This document shows positions 32,411 to 45,299 of a stretch of 64,000 bases of DNA, piece by piece; position 1 is the first letter of the stretch; each line of letters opens with the position of its first letter. Position numbers and translations under genes: made by a program. Origin of the DNA: Symbiodinium natans (lineage: Eukaryota; Sar; Dinophyceae; Suessiales; Symbiodiniaceae); contig CAJNDS010000569.1 in NCBI GenBank assembly GCA_905221605.1, positions 470,514-534,513 on the forward strand. Reading direction: 5' to 3'. A model generated the notes under the pieces. The model saw nothing but the letters and a program-made list of their open reading frames with translations, was not told where the DNA came from and made no database searches.

Positions 32411-35400
32411 CTTTCTCCGAGGCCCGTTTGGTACGGCTCTGTCCGGGTCTGCACTTCAAAGGGTTCTTGAGAAGGCCTCCCGCAACTCATGAGGTTTAGG
32501 GTTTTGGAGGGGGGGGATTATGCAAAGTAGTATGTGGTCGGGTTCCTACCATTCTTTCCTTGGGAACCTTCACCTTGAGAAACTCCGGGAAAGAAGCGTG
32601 CCTTCTGCCGGCAAAAGCAATGTGCCAGCTTCGTCACGTACCCCGAGCTGCTCTTCCATTGTCTGTCATTTTCTGCCTCAGGGCCCTAAACCCTAAACCC
32701 TAAACCCTCAACCCTAAACCCTAAACCCTCAATGAAGGGCCATCCCTCCTAGCGGAGCAGGGGCGACTGTCCGGTGCATGTTCGAGAGCTGCAGCGACGG
32801 GCGTCAAGCCGATTGCAAGAGTATTGCATTTCACAGCACAAGGTGGGCAACGCAAATCAGGTCTGGAACTCTGAGTAGAAGGGTGCCCATATCGACAGAT
32901 TCGGCCGAGTTTGTGGTCTGTTTGGTCAACTGGCTCGTGCAAGAGGAGAGGCAAGCAGCACCTGACATCTCGCGATTCCACTCAGACCCTCGCCTTTTGC
33001 GACATCTTTCGAGGGGCATCCATGCAGATCAGAGATCTCCGCTCGAATCGACTTGATCGAACTTCTGCATGTGTCTAAGGTGGAACTAAAAAAAACGCTT
33101 TAGGTCTGAGGGCTCAGGGCCGCAAACCAAACCTGACAGAACCTGGCTTAGCCCTGGAAGCCCCATGAACCCTACCCAGCTTGTCAGTTCTCTCAATTAC
33201 TGTCCCTTTTCGGGCAACCTGACTTATAAGGGCCCGGGAAGAACAACACACGCAGGTACCCAGAATGGGACTCGAATTTCGGAAGCCACAAACTACATTG
33301 GTGCTTGAAGACCCAGGTTGTCGAGGTCCGGCTGGCTCTGGCACTGTGCTCGACATCGCCCTCAGTCGTCGCAAGTGCCGGCTCTGTAGGACAAAGTTAA
33401 AGAGCAACGAAATGATAGGGATTACACGACCGGGTACTCAAGTTCAGTGAGGTGGGGGGGGTGGAGAAAAGGTTCCTCGGCATGAGCTTGCTTTGCAAGG
33501 GACACGCAAGAGACCCCAAGATGATTTCACGGAGGTTTTTTCTGTTGCAATCAACCTTCAGCCGCCACCATAAACCCTTTTTGGCTTCAGCCATCATAAA
33601 CCCTATGAAACCCTATAAACCCTGACATTTTCTATTCGGGATTCCACGTAACCATAGTAGTGTTTCAAAGGGTTTAGGGGTTAGGGTTCCGGTTCCCCTC
33701 GACACCCGCTCCCTTCCCCAACTATCATGATAGAACCTCCCTCAAAGGCCAGGGGCCCATACATTTTCGGACGCCAATGGAGCCAAAATGGAAGGAGTGC
33801 TGTACAGAGGCATCTTTACAACCCCGATGGATGTACAACACTGTGCTTCTTTACAGTTTAGGGTTCAGGGTGTTGCAGGTTTTTTTTACCCAAATCAGGC
33901 ACACTAAGCACAAGAGAGAATTGCAGCAGAGCTGATAGTAAAAACCCCCTCAACACAGTCCAAACGAACCATCCCTTGATCACGGCCCACTGTGAACTTC
34001 GAGTTTCGGACTCAAAGGAAGCTCAATATTCAAGGCGCTATAGGGGCCTCAATAATTAGAAAGGGGTTGGGGGGGGGGGGGGGGGGGGTGTGATCGTATA
34101 CTTCTCATAAGGGACCATAAGGGAACACTCTTAGTAGTTATTCCGACCCCTATATTCAAAACGTGCTTAGGACGAGCGATTCCTTGCGCAGGTTTAGGGT
34201 TTAGGGTTTAGGGTTCAGGGTTTAGGTTTAGGGTTTGGGGTTCAGGTAGGGCCAGGCACTTCTCTTTGTCGGACTCCTCGCAGTCCACCTCCGGCATCGC
34301 CTTCCTCACCTGGAACAAGTTCAGGAGCTCAAGGTTTAGGGTTTAGGGTTTAGGGTTTAGGGTTTAGGGGTGTAGTGAGGTTCCATCCTGGGCTTACTAT
34401 TATATAATTATATATACTACCCTCCTCTACACTACCACTTCTAGGTTCCCCCCTTGAATAACCGCAACTAGGCTTTGATTGCCCCTAAATAGCCTGACAG
34501 AGGGGGGTAGTAGGGGGGAACCCATGAGCTCAAGGCTTAGGGTTGAGGGCCCATGCTTCCTGGGCTCCGGACAGTAACAACCCTAAACCCTAAACCCTAA
34601 ACCCTAAAACCCCTACACAGGTTTGGGCTTTCTTGTGCCACCCATCTGGCGTTGCTCCGCGGGGCTGGGGGTTCGGGCTGAGGGCTTGCCGGACAGTCTG
34701 GACGTCCAGACTGGTTTAGGGTTTAGGGTTTAAGGTTTAGGGTCTAGGACACGATGTAGGGCTTTAGGGTTCAGGTTTCTTTTTGGTCTTAGGGTTTTCT
34801 TTTCCCGCCCGCCATGCAGGCCAGCCACACTGCAGGGTAACACTTCGGAACAACAAAAGATCGATTGAAACGGCGACTTGTTTAGGGTTTAGGGTTTAGG
34901 GTTTAGGGTGTTTCATGCACATAACGGCAAGGGCATTTTCACAAGACCCTGACTCAACCGCATTAGCTAGTTGCAGTTAGTTGGGGTCCAGTGATGTCCA
35001 GGACGTTTCGCACCTGGCCTGAAAAGCCATAGAGTACTGTACCTCTACACGACTGCTGCGAGACTAAAAATCCGGCTCTCACATCACTACATTTGCGATA
35101 TTACAAAGTTTCAACACAGGGCTGGCGTCAAAGAGATGAGCTGTTCTGGATGTCTCTTGGTCTAGTGACGCAACTTGTCACGCGAGAATTCTGTAACATG
35201 AGCGGAAGATACCGACCGGCACCGCCAATACTTGCGCACACATCGAGGGGAGGGTTTCGGGCTTATAGGGTTCAGGCGTAAGACTGAGAACCCTGGACCC
35301 CCATTTCTCATGCTCTGAGAGCCCTTAAGGCACCCTCTGCGACCGGATGCACATCATGTTTTTCCAAATTCGCTGAGGTTCATGATGTAGGTTACCCTAA

Positions 35401-35435
35401 ACCCTAAACCCTAAACCCTAAACATTGATGCAAGA

Positions 35436-35570
35436 CATAGTTCTCAGAAGTATGGTCCCTTCTTGGGTACCCGAAAACTTCGGGGCCGCCTTATAATAGT
35501 AACCCCAAAAGGGACGTTTAGGGTTTAGGGTTTAGGGGACTATCATATAGAGAAGTGCTCATGTAAGTCG
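35436..35570. mobile_element. MITE family H, degenerate copy interrupted by a TTTAGGG array
   Basis: Left part (AGTTCTC...GGTCCCTTCTTGGGTACC) and right part (CCCCAAAAGGGAC...AGAGAAG) resemble the ends of the clear copy at 59169-59280. Three TTTAGGG units (35516-35537) split the right arm, with GGGAC on both sides of the array. Confidence 0.5.
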
Positions 35571-36454
35571 GAACCGCCAAAAAGGAAACATGGCCAGGTT
35601 GCCAAAGCCCGGAGGTAGGGACTCTTCACGGCAAGCCTGCGAGCTCCAGTTGAGAGGGGGATGAGCTTGATTGGAAGGGTTGTAGGGTTTTAGAGTTGTA
35701 GGATTTAGGGTTTTAGGATTAAGGTTTTAGGGTTTTGGGTAATTCGTGCGTTCACTCCCCCCCCCCCCGCCCCGCCGTCTGTCGAAGCTTGTTCTTGCTC
35801 TCTTTAAACGGTCCAAGGGTTATATATGATTTTGCTAGGGAGGAGTTGATATGAGTTTAAAAGGGACAGGGAGGCCCGGCAATTGATTTTAAAGGCGCGC
35901 CGCGCGAAATTATCTTACATCACCGGGACGTCTTGACTACATAGAGGATGCCACAAAGCCTGGCAAAGTTGACTTTGAAGAGCGGGCCCCCCACCAGAGC
36001 AGGTGCAACATTAAGGTAGTAAGGTCGAAACCTGTTTAGGATGTCCGCGACCGACCTCTGGATCTTTCTTGGCACGGGGCCTTCAATCTACCCTAAACCC
36101 TAAACCCTAAACCCTAAACCCTAAACCCTAAACCCTAAGCCCTAAACCTACAGGGGCAGATCTTTCTGGGGCAGGATGTCTGTTACAATTCTCCGCACAC
36201 TTCTACAAGACGTCGGATACCAGCACGTGACCTAGTCTGAAGGGTTTAGGGTTTAGGGTTGGGGTTTGGGGTTTAGGGTTTTCAGGGCTTCATGAACTAG
36301 CCGGATCTTGCTGGGATGTCCACGCCCCCCAAGAGGTTGCAAGGATGGCCACGGGTTTGGGCAGAATGAGGTCGGTGTAATCCCTGCGCAGAGGAGAATC
36401 CAACGACCTACTTACTAGAGCGTACTAGCGTGCTAGCCTATAGCAAAGCCACGT

Positions 36455-36538
36455 GGGGCTCTAGTTACCTACAGTTTAGTAGTAGCTACCCCTTAAAGAG
36501 TAGGTAGAACCCATAAAACAGTAGGTAAAAAGGGCCCC
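36455..36538. mobile_element. MITE family E (GGGGCTCTAGTTACCTAC ends), copy 1
   Basis: The 18-bp ends are inverted repeats with about three mismatches (right end GTAGGTAAAAAGGGCCCC). The inner part AGTAGTAGCTACCCCTT is found in opposite orientation at 56897-56960. Confidence 0.65.
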
Positions 36539-36799
36539 AGGAAACCTGACATCCCTTCGTCTTCGTGCGCTTCTCCGATGCTGATTGCCTTGTCCTGGCC
36601 CTCGCACGACAGACAGACAACCCGCCTACCCCCCTCACCCGAAACCCTAAACCCTACTCCCTAATTAAACCCACACCCTAAACCCCTAAAAAAACCCTGA
36701 GCCGCAAAAGAAACCCTGCTAACAGTGCTCTGGACGACTTGGCCTCCTCAAGGCTTCCCTTTTGTCGTCCTCACTCAGATCCGAGTCCATCACCTTAGA

Positions 36800-36930
36800 G
36801 GGTTCAGGGTTCATAGGGTTTAGAGTTTAGAGTGTTATAGGGTTTATAGGGTGTTTAGGGTTTATAGGGTGTTTAGGGTTTATGGGGTTTATAGGGTTTG
36901 TAGGGTTTATAGGGTTTATAGGGTTGGGGT
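36800..36930. repeat. Variant array with nonamer TTTATAGGG
   Basis: Repeats of TTTATAGGG and GTTTAGGG-like units derived from the telomere word by an inserted TA. Confidence 0.85.
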
Positions 36931-37589
36931 CTATAGCGTTTAAGGAGCTTGGCGTTTGCAGGGCTTGGGGTTGCAAGGTGGCGGGATTATGCTCCTAAAC
37001 CCTAACCCTAAACCCTAAACCCTAAACCCTAAACCCTAAACCCTAAACCCAGTAAGTCTAAAGGCTGTCGACTCGGCCACAAGGTCACACGTAGGGATGC
37101 CAGGGGAAGCTGAGCCAGGAAGTGCGAGGACAGGGGGTTTAGGGTTTAGGGTTTAGGGTTTAGGGCTGAGCGGCCTATTCAAGTGATGGGCATCTTGAGG
37201 GGAGTTCCTGCTGTCAGCATACAGGAATTGAAAATCTGCGTCGTTTTTTTCTGTTTTTAATCGCGAAACGGGCTTTATCAGGAGATCATAGCTGCTAAGT
37301 TGCGGAATGACTTAGTTACCTGCATTACAGGGCCTCAGGTGTGGAACCTAAGCCCTCCAAAAAGGGAAATGAGGGCCTACCCTAAACCTTAAACCGTATG
37401 CCTATAAACTGTTCTTGGCTACGATCGGCTGCCGCGATCGAGGGCCAGAACGTTGGAGGCATTTGGGCACAGGGGTTGCTCATGTTTTGCCATTTTCTGG
37501 AAGCAAGTTCCAGTCTTCAACTAGCTGAAAATCTTCCTCAAAAAGACCCCTGAAGCCCAAGCAGAGAAGAAATGTACGTCTACATACAT

Positions 37590-37855
37590 ATATATATATC
37601 TATATATATATATATGTCTATATATATATATGTCATATATATATATGTCTTTGTATTTGTATCCCGGACAGTTGAAGCCACGGCTTGCGCCGAGGCGCTT
37701 GATTCACGGACTTCTTGTAGCCTGGCAGGGCTGCAGCGATGGGAACATGTGCCTTCAGACCGAAGTCGCCAAACCCTCAACCCTATGGTTATACCACACT
37801 TCCCAATCCAAACAAAAAGGCGCAGCTCGAGATATATATATATATATATATATAT
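37590..37855. repeat. TA microsatellites
   Basis: TA/ATG-rich tracts at 37590-37645 and a pure TA run at 37832-37855 surround unassigned DNA. The peptide frames rich in I and Y are artefacts. Confidence 0.9.
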
Positions 37856-38020
37856 ATTCAGTCTCATTTATATGGTTCTTAATAGAATGGTTTCGGGCGT
37901 AGGAGTTTTGGATTTTTGGATTGTTTAGACCCTAAGCTGGCTTTGCAACAGGCTCGTCACTTCACCCCGGAACCCTGCACTCTCTAAACGGCCCAAACCC
38001 TGCAACTAAACCCTAAACCT

Positions 38021-38118
38021 TGGGATGTCCCCCCGTAAACGAACAGTCCTTAATGGGGAAGATAATAAGTGGTATAAGCCCTATTAAGGGCTGCTAGTAT
38101 AAGGGGGTAACATCCCAA
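38021..38118. mobile_element. MITE family D, copy 2
   Basis: Ends TGGGATGTCCCCCC and GGGGGTAACATCCCA are inverted repeats. ACCT on both sides (38017-38020, 38118-38121) may be a 4-bp duplication, although it lies next to telomere-like sequence. Confidence 0.6.
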
Positions 38119-38466
38119 CCTAAACCCTCAGCCCCAAGCCAGGGGCCTGAGCGAACCCCCTTTGGAGGCCGGTGCGCGCTGTTCGGGTCTGTCTCATGCG
38201 ACTCGTTGTGGCAAAAGGTACCTGCAGTTAGGGTTTAGGGTTTAGGGCTAGCATCTGGGATTCTGAGGGATGAGCTTCGGGTTGAGGCATAGGCTTTCAG
38301 AGCCTTCCACCGGGAACCGGCGTTTTGAGAATCAAGGACCGATCCTTTGCACTGAAACCTCAACCCTTGTGTTGTTTAGCTGGGAGCCTCGTGCTCTAGA
38401 AGTTGAGGATACGTTTCCTAAGCCGGCCCCAAGAGTCGGCTTAATTAAGGGGCTCGAAAAGGGAAC

Positions 38467-38553
38467 CCCCTAAACCCTAAACCCTAAACCCTAAACCCTA
38501 AACCCTAAACCCTAAACCCTAAAACCTAAACCCTAACTAAACCCCAAACCCTC
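38467..38553. repeat. CCCTAAA array
   Basis: About eleven units, the last few degenerate. AAGGGAAC occurs on both sides within 25 bases, a possible flanking duplication. Confidence 0.9.
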
Positions 38554-38662
38554 AAGGGAACAAGGAGCTCTGAGTCCTAGGTGGGTACTTACCCAATCCA
38601 GGCCATGGGCTTGGGCGAATGTTAGTTCGGTTTGGACTCCATAGTGGCTAAAGGCCTATTGT

Positions 38663-38780
38663 ACCTAAACCCTAAACCCTAAAACCCTAAAACCCTAAAA
38701 CCCTAAAACCCTAAAACCCTAAAACCCTAAAACCCTAAAACCCTAAAACCCTAAAACCCTAAACCCTAAACCCTAAACCC
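38663..38780. repeat. Homogeneous octamer array CCCTAAAA
   Basis: About ten consecutive CCCTAAAA units are bounded on both sides by ordinary CCCTAAA units, showing spread of one variant within an array. Confidence 0.95.
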
Positions 38781-41250
38781 GAAAAATGCTTGGACCCTTT
38801 TCCGATTCGTATCACAGGTATATGTAGGTCGTCAAGAGACGATGAGTGCATAGGCTTGAACCTCAGGTTTCGGGCCTTGGGATTTTCAGGGTTTAGGACA
38901 TACAAGGACTCCGACGCAACTCCTTTTTGTCCATGCCCCCCCCACCCCCCCCTGCATTTTCAGGTACTTCGACCTGACAACCCAGGAGCCATGAACCGAA
39001 ACCCTAAACCACAAAGCCAGCTTCAAGTAGGGTTCAGAGCTTGTGAAGGGTTGCGTGAGGCCATAACTTCGGCAAGCTGCACTCCGCGCCATTCCGGCAG
39101 CCATCCGGGAGGGAGACGAATCTGCACGGCTGACACCTGACCGGTTTAGAGTTTAGACTTTAGGGTTTAGGGGTTATGACCGTGTGGTCTTATTGGGATA
39201 GAGTTTGCTAGGGTGTTTTTGGGCTTCTAGGGTTTACAGGGCTTTGGAGTTTCTAGGGTGCTTTAGGGGTTTGGGGTATTTTGTTGTCTACGTTTATAGG
39301 GCTTTTAAGGGCAGCTTGGGGGCTTGTGAAGCCCTAATCCCCATACCTCAAAGACCCTAGTTTTATCACCTAAAGCAGGGTGGATTAGAGTCGAGGCTTC
39401 AGGATTCGGGTTTAGGAGTCCTCAATTGAAACTGGAAGCTAAACCAAGCTTCTAACGCTGGGAGGGAAGAAAGGGAAGAAAGGGAATCCTTGTGTGTTGA
39501 GTGGGTTGAAAAGAAAGTCGAAGTAACACCCCGGCCCCCGACTCCCCCAAAAAGAGGAAACACAGCTGCTGCTGGGAACCACTTGGATAAGCAACTTAAC
39601 CCGCAAGCCAATCTCCCAACTTTAACCAACCCCCCCCCCCCCCCCCCCCGCAACAGCCGCAACCGTGCCCAGCAAAGGCGTTGTTTGATCTTCGGGATTT
39701 TCTTGCCTTCCGCCCAGCTGAACTGAAGTCCACATTGCAGGGTCGATGGCTGGCTTGATTAGGATAACTAAGGGTTTAGAGTTTCGGGTTTCCTCCAACG
39801 CTGAACCCTAAACCATAAACCCTAAACCCCCTGTTGAGGCTGAGGACAGCTTCTCGAAACGTGCCAAGCACCCTGGCGAACTCGGGCTGTTTAGCACTTC
39901 GGGCAGCTCTCTGTGCTAGGGTCGGTCCTTCGGGTCACTGTTGTAAACCGGCGCCTTACTCAAATTTAGGGTAACTCTGCGATTGTGAAAGACCTTGTCA
40001 TTGTAGGAGTTTAGGGTGCAAAGTTTAGGCCTGCTAAGGATTTCGGGCTAAACCCTAAACCCTAAACCCTGAACCCTGAACCCTAAACCCTAAACCCTAA
40101 ACCCTAAACCCTAAAACAAGGCTTTTTAGGCTTCGCGTGTGGTGCCTGCCCTCGTCATGAAAGACGGATCCAACGGACGCGAACACCTTCCCGGATCGAG
40201 CTTCCCTCGGCCGGTATGGGGGGGTTTAGGGTTTAGGGTTTCGGGTTTCGGGTTTAGGGTTTATGGGACACCAAACTTCTTCCATTTAGGGTTTGGGGTT
40301 TCGGGTTTAGGGTAGGGAGCATAGGGTTTAGGGTGTAGGGTTTAGGAGTTTTTGCCACCTGTCTAGCATCCTCGCAAGAAAGGCAGAACGTCCATCGTGA
40401 GCGTGACGAAGAGCTGGAGAAAGGGAAAAGACGTACTGTTCTCTCATGTCTGGAATTTATTCGGGTTTTGTGAGGATTCACTAGAACCCTTAGAACCCAA
40501 AACCTAAGAAACCCTAAACCCTAAACCCTAAACGCCAAACCCTAAACCCTAAACTCTAAACCCTAAACCCTAAACCCTGGTGCTAGTCCAAGCGTCGGGT
40601 GTGTCGGCTGGTGTGTTCGCAAAGATGTCGGGGCTGGCATGCTGCTCGGTGTGCCTGCATCTTGACCCTAAACCCTAAACCCTAATCCCTAAACCCTGAA
40701 CCCTGAACCCTAAACCCTAAACCCTAGAGGCGCCCCTTCTTGGGGATTTTAGGACGGGATTCTGACTGTTTGGGGTCGACATGAATGGGTCCTTCATTTG
40801 CGTAAAGCCTTCAAGATATTTTACTGCAAGAGGTTCCAAACCCTGCTGCTCCAGAGGAAAGCCCTTAGATTCGGCGACCTAAGGATAGGATGGAACTGGA
40901 GCTTTCCGAAACTTGGGTTTTAGGGTTTAGGGTTTAGGGAGAATGCGGAGTATTTTGGGGTATATGAAGAGGGCCCCCCTGCTTTGGGGCATGCCCGACT
41001 TTCTCATGACCACAGCAATGTCGCACAGTGCGCCTTGTCGCATTCTGTGCGGGCTTCCTTTGTGCGAACTTCCCCTTTGGGGGCTGCCTGTGCCAAGAGA
41101 GATTCTGGAGTTGGACTTGAATGGGCTTTTGGGGGGTTTTAGGGTTTCGGGTTTAGAGTTTGCTAGGGCCTCTGCCACAGAGATTCTGGGTTTGGGTTTG
41201 AATGGGCGTTGCTGGGCTTTGGGCTGGAGAGGCGTTCGGGATTCAGAGTT

Positions 41251-41361
41251 GGGTTTCGGAGTTGTGTCTTTCGTTTAGGGTTTAGGGTTTAGGGTTTAGG
41301 GTTTGGGGTTTAGGGTTTGGGGTTTAGGGTTTGGGGTTTAGGGCTTCGGAGTTCAGTCTGT
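41251..41361. repeat. TTTAGGG/TTTGGGG array with approx. 21-bp flanking duplication
   Basis: Array 41273-41343 alternates TTTAGGG and TTTGGGG. The left flank 41251-41271 and right flank 41341-41361 match at 17 of 21 positions; both contain TTCGGAGTT followed by GTCT. Confidence 0.7.
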
Positions 41362-41914
41362 GGGATAGAGGCATCGGCTGCAGGAACATCGGGTCTGCGG
41401 TCACGAATCCTGACATCATGGGAATGGCCATGCCCAACACAAGGGCAGTCGACCGGACCCCTTGAACTAAACGCTTGGGAATCTACAGAGAATGTACAAT
41501 CCCAAAATGGCACAAAGACCCTGAATGAACCTTCCCTTGCGTCCAGGCCATGTCCACGTAGGGTCATTCGCAAGGGTTCGGGGTGGAGGGGCCCATGCTA
41601 TTCATGCAACCTCCCGCCAGTCAGGGTCACGACGCCCACCCTCATACCAACTAACACTGGTTTAGGGTTTAGGGTTTAGTTAGGAGCTAGGGCACGCCAC
41701 CCACCCAGCAGGCCGAGCTTTCCCGGGCACTTCGCGATAGGGGCCGACTCAAGAAGAACGAGAGCTTTGGGCTACTTGTAGCTTCATCATTAAAATATAT
41801 TAAGGGGACAACACTGGCAATTATGTTGGCTCAGAACCCCCTCCTTATGATCCCGTCCTTAATAGGGATTCTCGTGCCCCCCTTCTTATAATGCCTATTT
41901 CGGACTGTTATTTT

Positions 41915-42025
41915 GGATGGCCCTTTCCACCCTCTGAAAAATATTCCTATATATAGCCCTCTTAAACCCAGTAAGGGAAAATATGAAATATCCCAAAGGC
42001 CTACCGAGACTAGTATCTAGGAACC
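41915..42025 (+). mobile_element. Short interspersed family B, copy 1
   Basis: It shares with the copies at 44964, 56813, 57167 and 57730 the order GGATGGCCC, CTGAAAAATATTCC, CTCTTAAACCCAGTAAGG, AAATATGAAATATCCC and GGCCTACC. All five copies are in the same orientation. The right end of a family D element follows (42031-42060). Confidence 0.7.
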
Positions 42026-42147
42026 TTCCAGTATTGCTATCAAGGGGGGAACATCCCAACCCATACCCGTGCGGTCCTTTCAGCTTTTCATCGGAGGGTG
42101 GATCGGTGGAGCTGGAATTCCGCGCTTTCACGGAACCTCATCGGCAG

Positions 42148-42258
42148 CAGCATGCTTCAGGGTTTAGGGGGTTTAGGGTTTAGGGTTTAGGGTTTAGGGT
42201 TTAGGGTTTAGGGTTTAGGGTTTAGGGTTTAGGGTTTAGGGTTTCAGCATGCTTCAGG
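42148..42258. repeat. TTTAGGG array with perfect 14-bp flanking duplication
   Basis: The array (about eleven units) lies between identical CAGCATGCTTCAGG at 42148-42161 and 42245-42258. Confidence 0.92.
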
Positions 42259-42286
42259 CCCCTCCGAGTCGAAACTATAAGTGGGA

Positions 42287-42470
42287 GTTTACGATGTTCG
42301 GGGTAAATCGTACCTTATTGGGGGTCCTTATTCGAAGGGGATCCCCCTAAAACCCTAAAACCCTAAACCCTAAACCCTAAACCCTAAACCCCTAAACCCC
42401 TAAACCCCTAAACTCCTAAACCCCTAAACCCCTAAACCCCTAAATTTAAGGGCTCCTTACTTCCGTAAGC
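42287..42470. mobile_element. MITE family F (GTTTACGA ends), copy interrupted by CCCTAAA/CCCCTAAA array
   Basis: The left end GTTTACGATGTTCGGGG and following ACCTTATTGGGGG match the copy at 61973. The right end CTTACTTCCGTAAGC is the counterpart of its right end. A 95-base array (42348-42443) fills the middle. Confidence 0.6.
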
Positions 42471-42594
42471 TCCCAAGCTGCTCTCCAAGAAACCAAGGGA
42501 TGAACTTCGCCTTCCCTAGTCGACCCCAGTACATCTGCAGTAGTCGTAATGAGGGGCCGGGGAGATGCGCCCTAAACCCTAAACCCTAAACCCT

Positions 42595-42651
42595 GAACAA
42601 AAAACTCTAAACCCTAAACCCTAAACCCTAAACCCTAAACAAAAAAACTCT
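42595..42651. repeat. CCCTAAA array with 13-14 bp flanking duplication
   Basis: AAC-A6-CTCT (42596-42608) and AAC-A7-CTCT (ending 42651) bracket about four units. They differ only by one A. Confidence 0.75.
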
Positions 42652-44487
42652 GAACAAAGGATCCCGGATTTTCGGAAACCCCAGCATCCTACTTTGCTGC
42701 GCTCCTCAGGCCCAAGCCCGTTTTTTTTTGAAACCTGAACCCCAGAACCCCCAAGGCCGAACCTGCGTACTGTTGCGTGCTCCATGCGTGTAGCCGAGCC
42801 GCTGTAGGACTCCGAATAGTCATTTGTAAAAGAATCACCTCAGGCCATGCACGTGGGCTTAGGGCCTTTTAGGGTTTAGGGTTTAGGGTTTAGGGCTTAG
42901 AGTTTAGGGTTTAGGGCACAGGTCTAGCGAGAAAGGGGGGCGAGGTGAGCTAGAACCTTGGGAAGCAAGGGATCGCCTGTTTTTTAGGGTTTAGGGTTTA
43001 GGGTTCAGGGTTCAGGGTTTAGGTTCAGGGTACTTAGCAACCCAGAAAAAGAGTAGTTAGAGCCCACATGTAAGCCCCTTAAGTATGCTAAAAGGGTTAC
43101 AATTGGGTGATTAAGTGCAATTGTAATTGGGCTACTAGGTACCATGAACCTCCAAGTAGGGGTTTAAGGCAAGCTCAGGGCTGGGCCACTACGATGCACA
43201 TCGCTTCACTTCCGACATTCACTTCAATAGTTGAGAGCAGGATGACAGCTAGCAGATTGAACGCTGCACTCTCAGGGACTGTGGGTGGTGGTGGGGGGGG
43301 CGGGGGGGTGGTAGTAAGGTCTCCGCTCGAGTGTGAGATAAGGTTTCTTTTTCTTCGGGTTGTTGCTCATATCCCAAGAAAGGATGCCGTGCATACGCTC
43401 ACCGATAATATGGGCAAGGAACCCTACAAGCACACTTTCCAAAACCTTCGCATCCTACTTCGTGTAACCTGTGGTCAATCCCTGAGCAGAACTCGGCAGC
43501 CCTGTTTGGTGGCGTCCTTCCTCCAGTGCTTCCAGTGCTGCCACGTCGCTGTCCCCGTTCCTTGGTTTATTTTGGGGGTTACCCTAAACCCTCTCTCCTA
43601 AATCCTAAACCCTAAAACCTAAGCTTACAACTCAATGATGATTGCAGTTTCGCCCAAGTACAAGCCCAAGCACCGCCCATACGGCAATAGTTGGTTTACA
43701 AAGTTAGAACTTGGAACCCTACGTACAAATTGAATTAGCTTACATGTACCATTCTCCACAGCAGTAGACGCCACGGGTCTGTATTTGCCTGTATGGACAC
43801 ATGCTCGCTCCTTGGACGCTTGCTCACCTCTAAAGCCCAATGAGGCCCTTGATGTCAAAAGCCCCCGCCCTAATCTGAAATATGCCCAGCATGGTCGCTT
43901 TACAGCACACGCATATGGGAATATTACCCTGAAGCCTAAACCCTAATCATCTACATTAGGGGGTCAGGGGTTCTAAATTAGCGGAGGGGGATGAAGAGAT
44001 CAATTCAACGATTGAAGCGACTGAAAGTTTCAGGGTTTAGGGTTCAGGGTATCGACTCTCGCGCTCGCACGCAGCAGGCAAGGAGTCAAGCGGACGTCGG
44101 GGGTTTAGGGTTTAAAGGTTACAACTTAAACTACCCATAATTTATCTCACGGCTGCGCCCAAGCAAAGCGAGTGAGACAGTGTGGCAGACAAAAGAAGCT
44201 GGAATATTTTCTTGTGACTGGAGCTCTATGCATGTCTTCAGAGTCAGAGGGCTCGGGGCTTGGGACACAATGCAACCTCCCTGAAGCTAATCCCTAAACC
44301 CTAGACCCTAAACCCTAAACTCCCTCTGCTTCTTGACAGGGCGCGGGGAGTTGAGAATGAAATGGTTGCAGGTTGCCTGGTCTTCCTGCCGCGGAGCCCG
44401 TCTGGCCATCTTTTCCTCGGAAGCGTTTAGGCGACTTTTACGAGCCCCCAGGTGTGCCCAATCAACAAGAACCGGGGGGGGGTTAGG

Positions 44488-44590
44488 GTTTTAGGGGTTT
44501 TTAGGGGTTTTTAGGAGGGGTTTTAGGGGTTTTAGGGGGTTTTAGGGGTTTTAGGGGGTTTTAGGGGTGTTAGGGGTTTTAGGGGTTTGC
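44488..44590. repeat. Variant array TTTTAGGGG
   Basis: About ten units with extra T and G compared with TTTAGGG. Confidence 0.85.
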
Positions 44591-44740
44591 TGACGTTGGG
44601 CTGTGTTTTGCCTGTACACTGCGACGATCGAAGATCTGCGAGGGATCGTGGAGAACTTGCTGCATCGGGGGCCAGCTCGGACGTGAACATTGCCCTAACC
44701 GGTTTAGGGTTTGGGGTTTGGGGTTTAGGGTTTAGGCCCG

Positions 44741-44833
44741 AGTTGCTGAGTACCCTGGGCCAAGAAAGGTTAACCTTTCAGCCAAGGTAGGAGTATACCC
44801 CAAAAGGTTAAGGTTACTATACGAAGCTACTAA
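44741..44833. mobile_element. MITE family G (AGTTGCTGAGTA ends), copy 1
   Basis: AGTTGCTGAGTACCCTGGGCC at the left and CGAAGCTACTAAG at the right are imperfect inverted ends. The internal TATACCCC and AAAGGTTAAGGTTAC are shared with the copy at 58064. Confidence 0.6.
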
Positions 44834-44963
44834 GAACCCTTTTTTGAAGCTAGAGCCCAAACCCTAAGCCCACCTCGCTCTGTGTGCTTGTTCTGACCAT
44901 CTTAGAGCAAGCGATTAGGACTCCACAGCTCTTGCCCTGCGTCTTTTTACTTGTACATAACAC

Positions 44964-45050
44964 TTAAACCTCCCGGAAAAATCTTCCCAACTATGGTCCT
45001 CCTAAACCCAGTAAAGGAAAATATAGGACATTTCAAGGGCTTACCTACAC
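44964..45050 (+). mobile_element. Short interspersed family B, copy 2
   Basis: Shared blocks: GGAAAAATCTTCCC, CTAAACCCAGTAAAGG and GGCTTACCTAC. The 5' GGATGGCCC block is lost. Confidence 0.6.
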
Positions 45051-45129
45051 CATCTGCATCATTGGATCCTCAGCCAGAAACTTCTGGAAAAAAGCGCGAC
45101 GGGGGTCATTGTAATTAGGTGACATCCTT

Positions 45130-45196
45130 GCTCCCTAAACCCTAAACCCTAAACCCTAAACCCTAAACCCTAAACCCTAAACCCTAAAGCTCCCTA
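45130..45196. repeat. CCCTAAA array with 8-bp flanking duplication
   Basis: GCTCCCTA is identical at 45130-45137 and 45189-45196 around about seven units. Confidence 0.75.
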
Positions 45197-45299
45197 CAGC
45201 GACTTCTTTGTAGGCCCGGGGCATGAACACTGCTAGGGAGCTGGGGGCTAGCGTGGTCATCTTGCGCCAAGATGAAGCAGCGCCATCGCTATAGTAACC

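Noticed and set aside
37572-37928. Ile/Tyr-rich frames
   Set aside because: They result from TA microsatellites at both ends of the interval.
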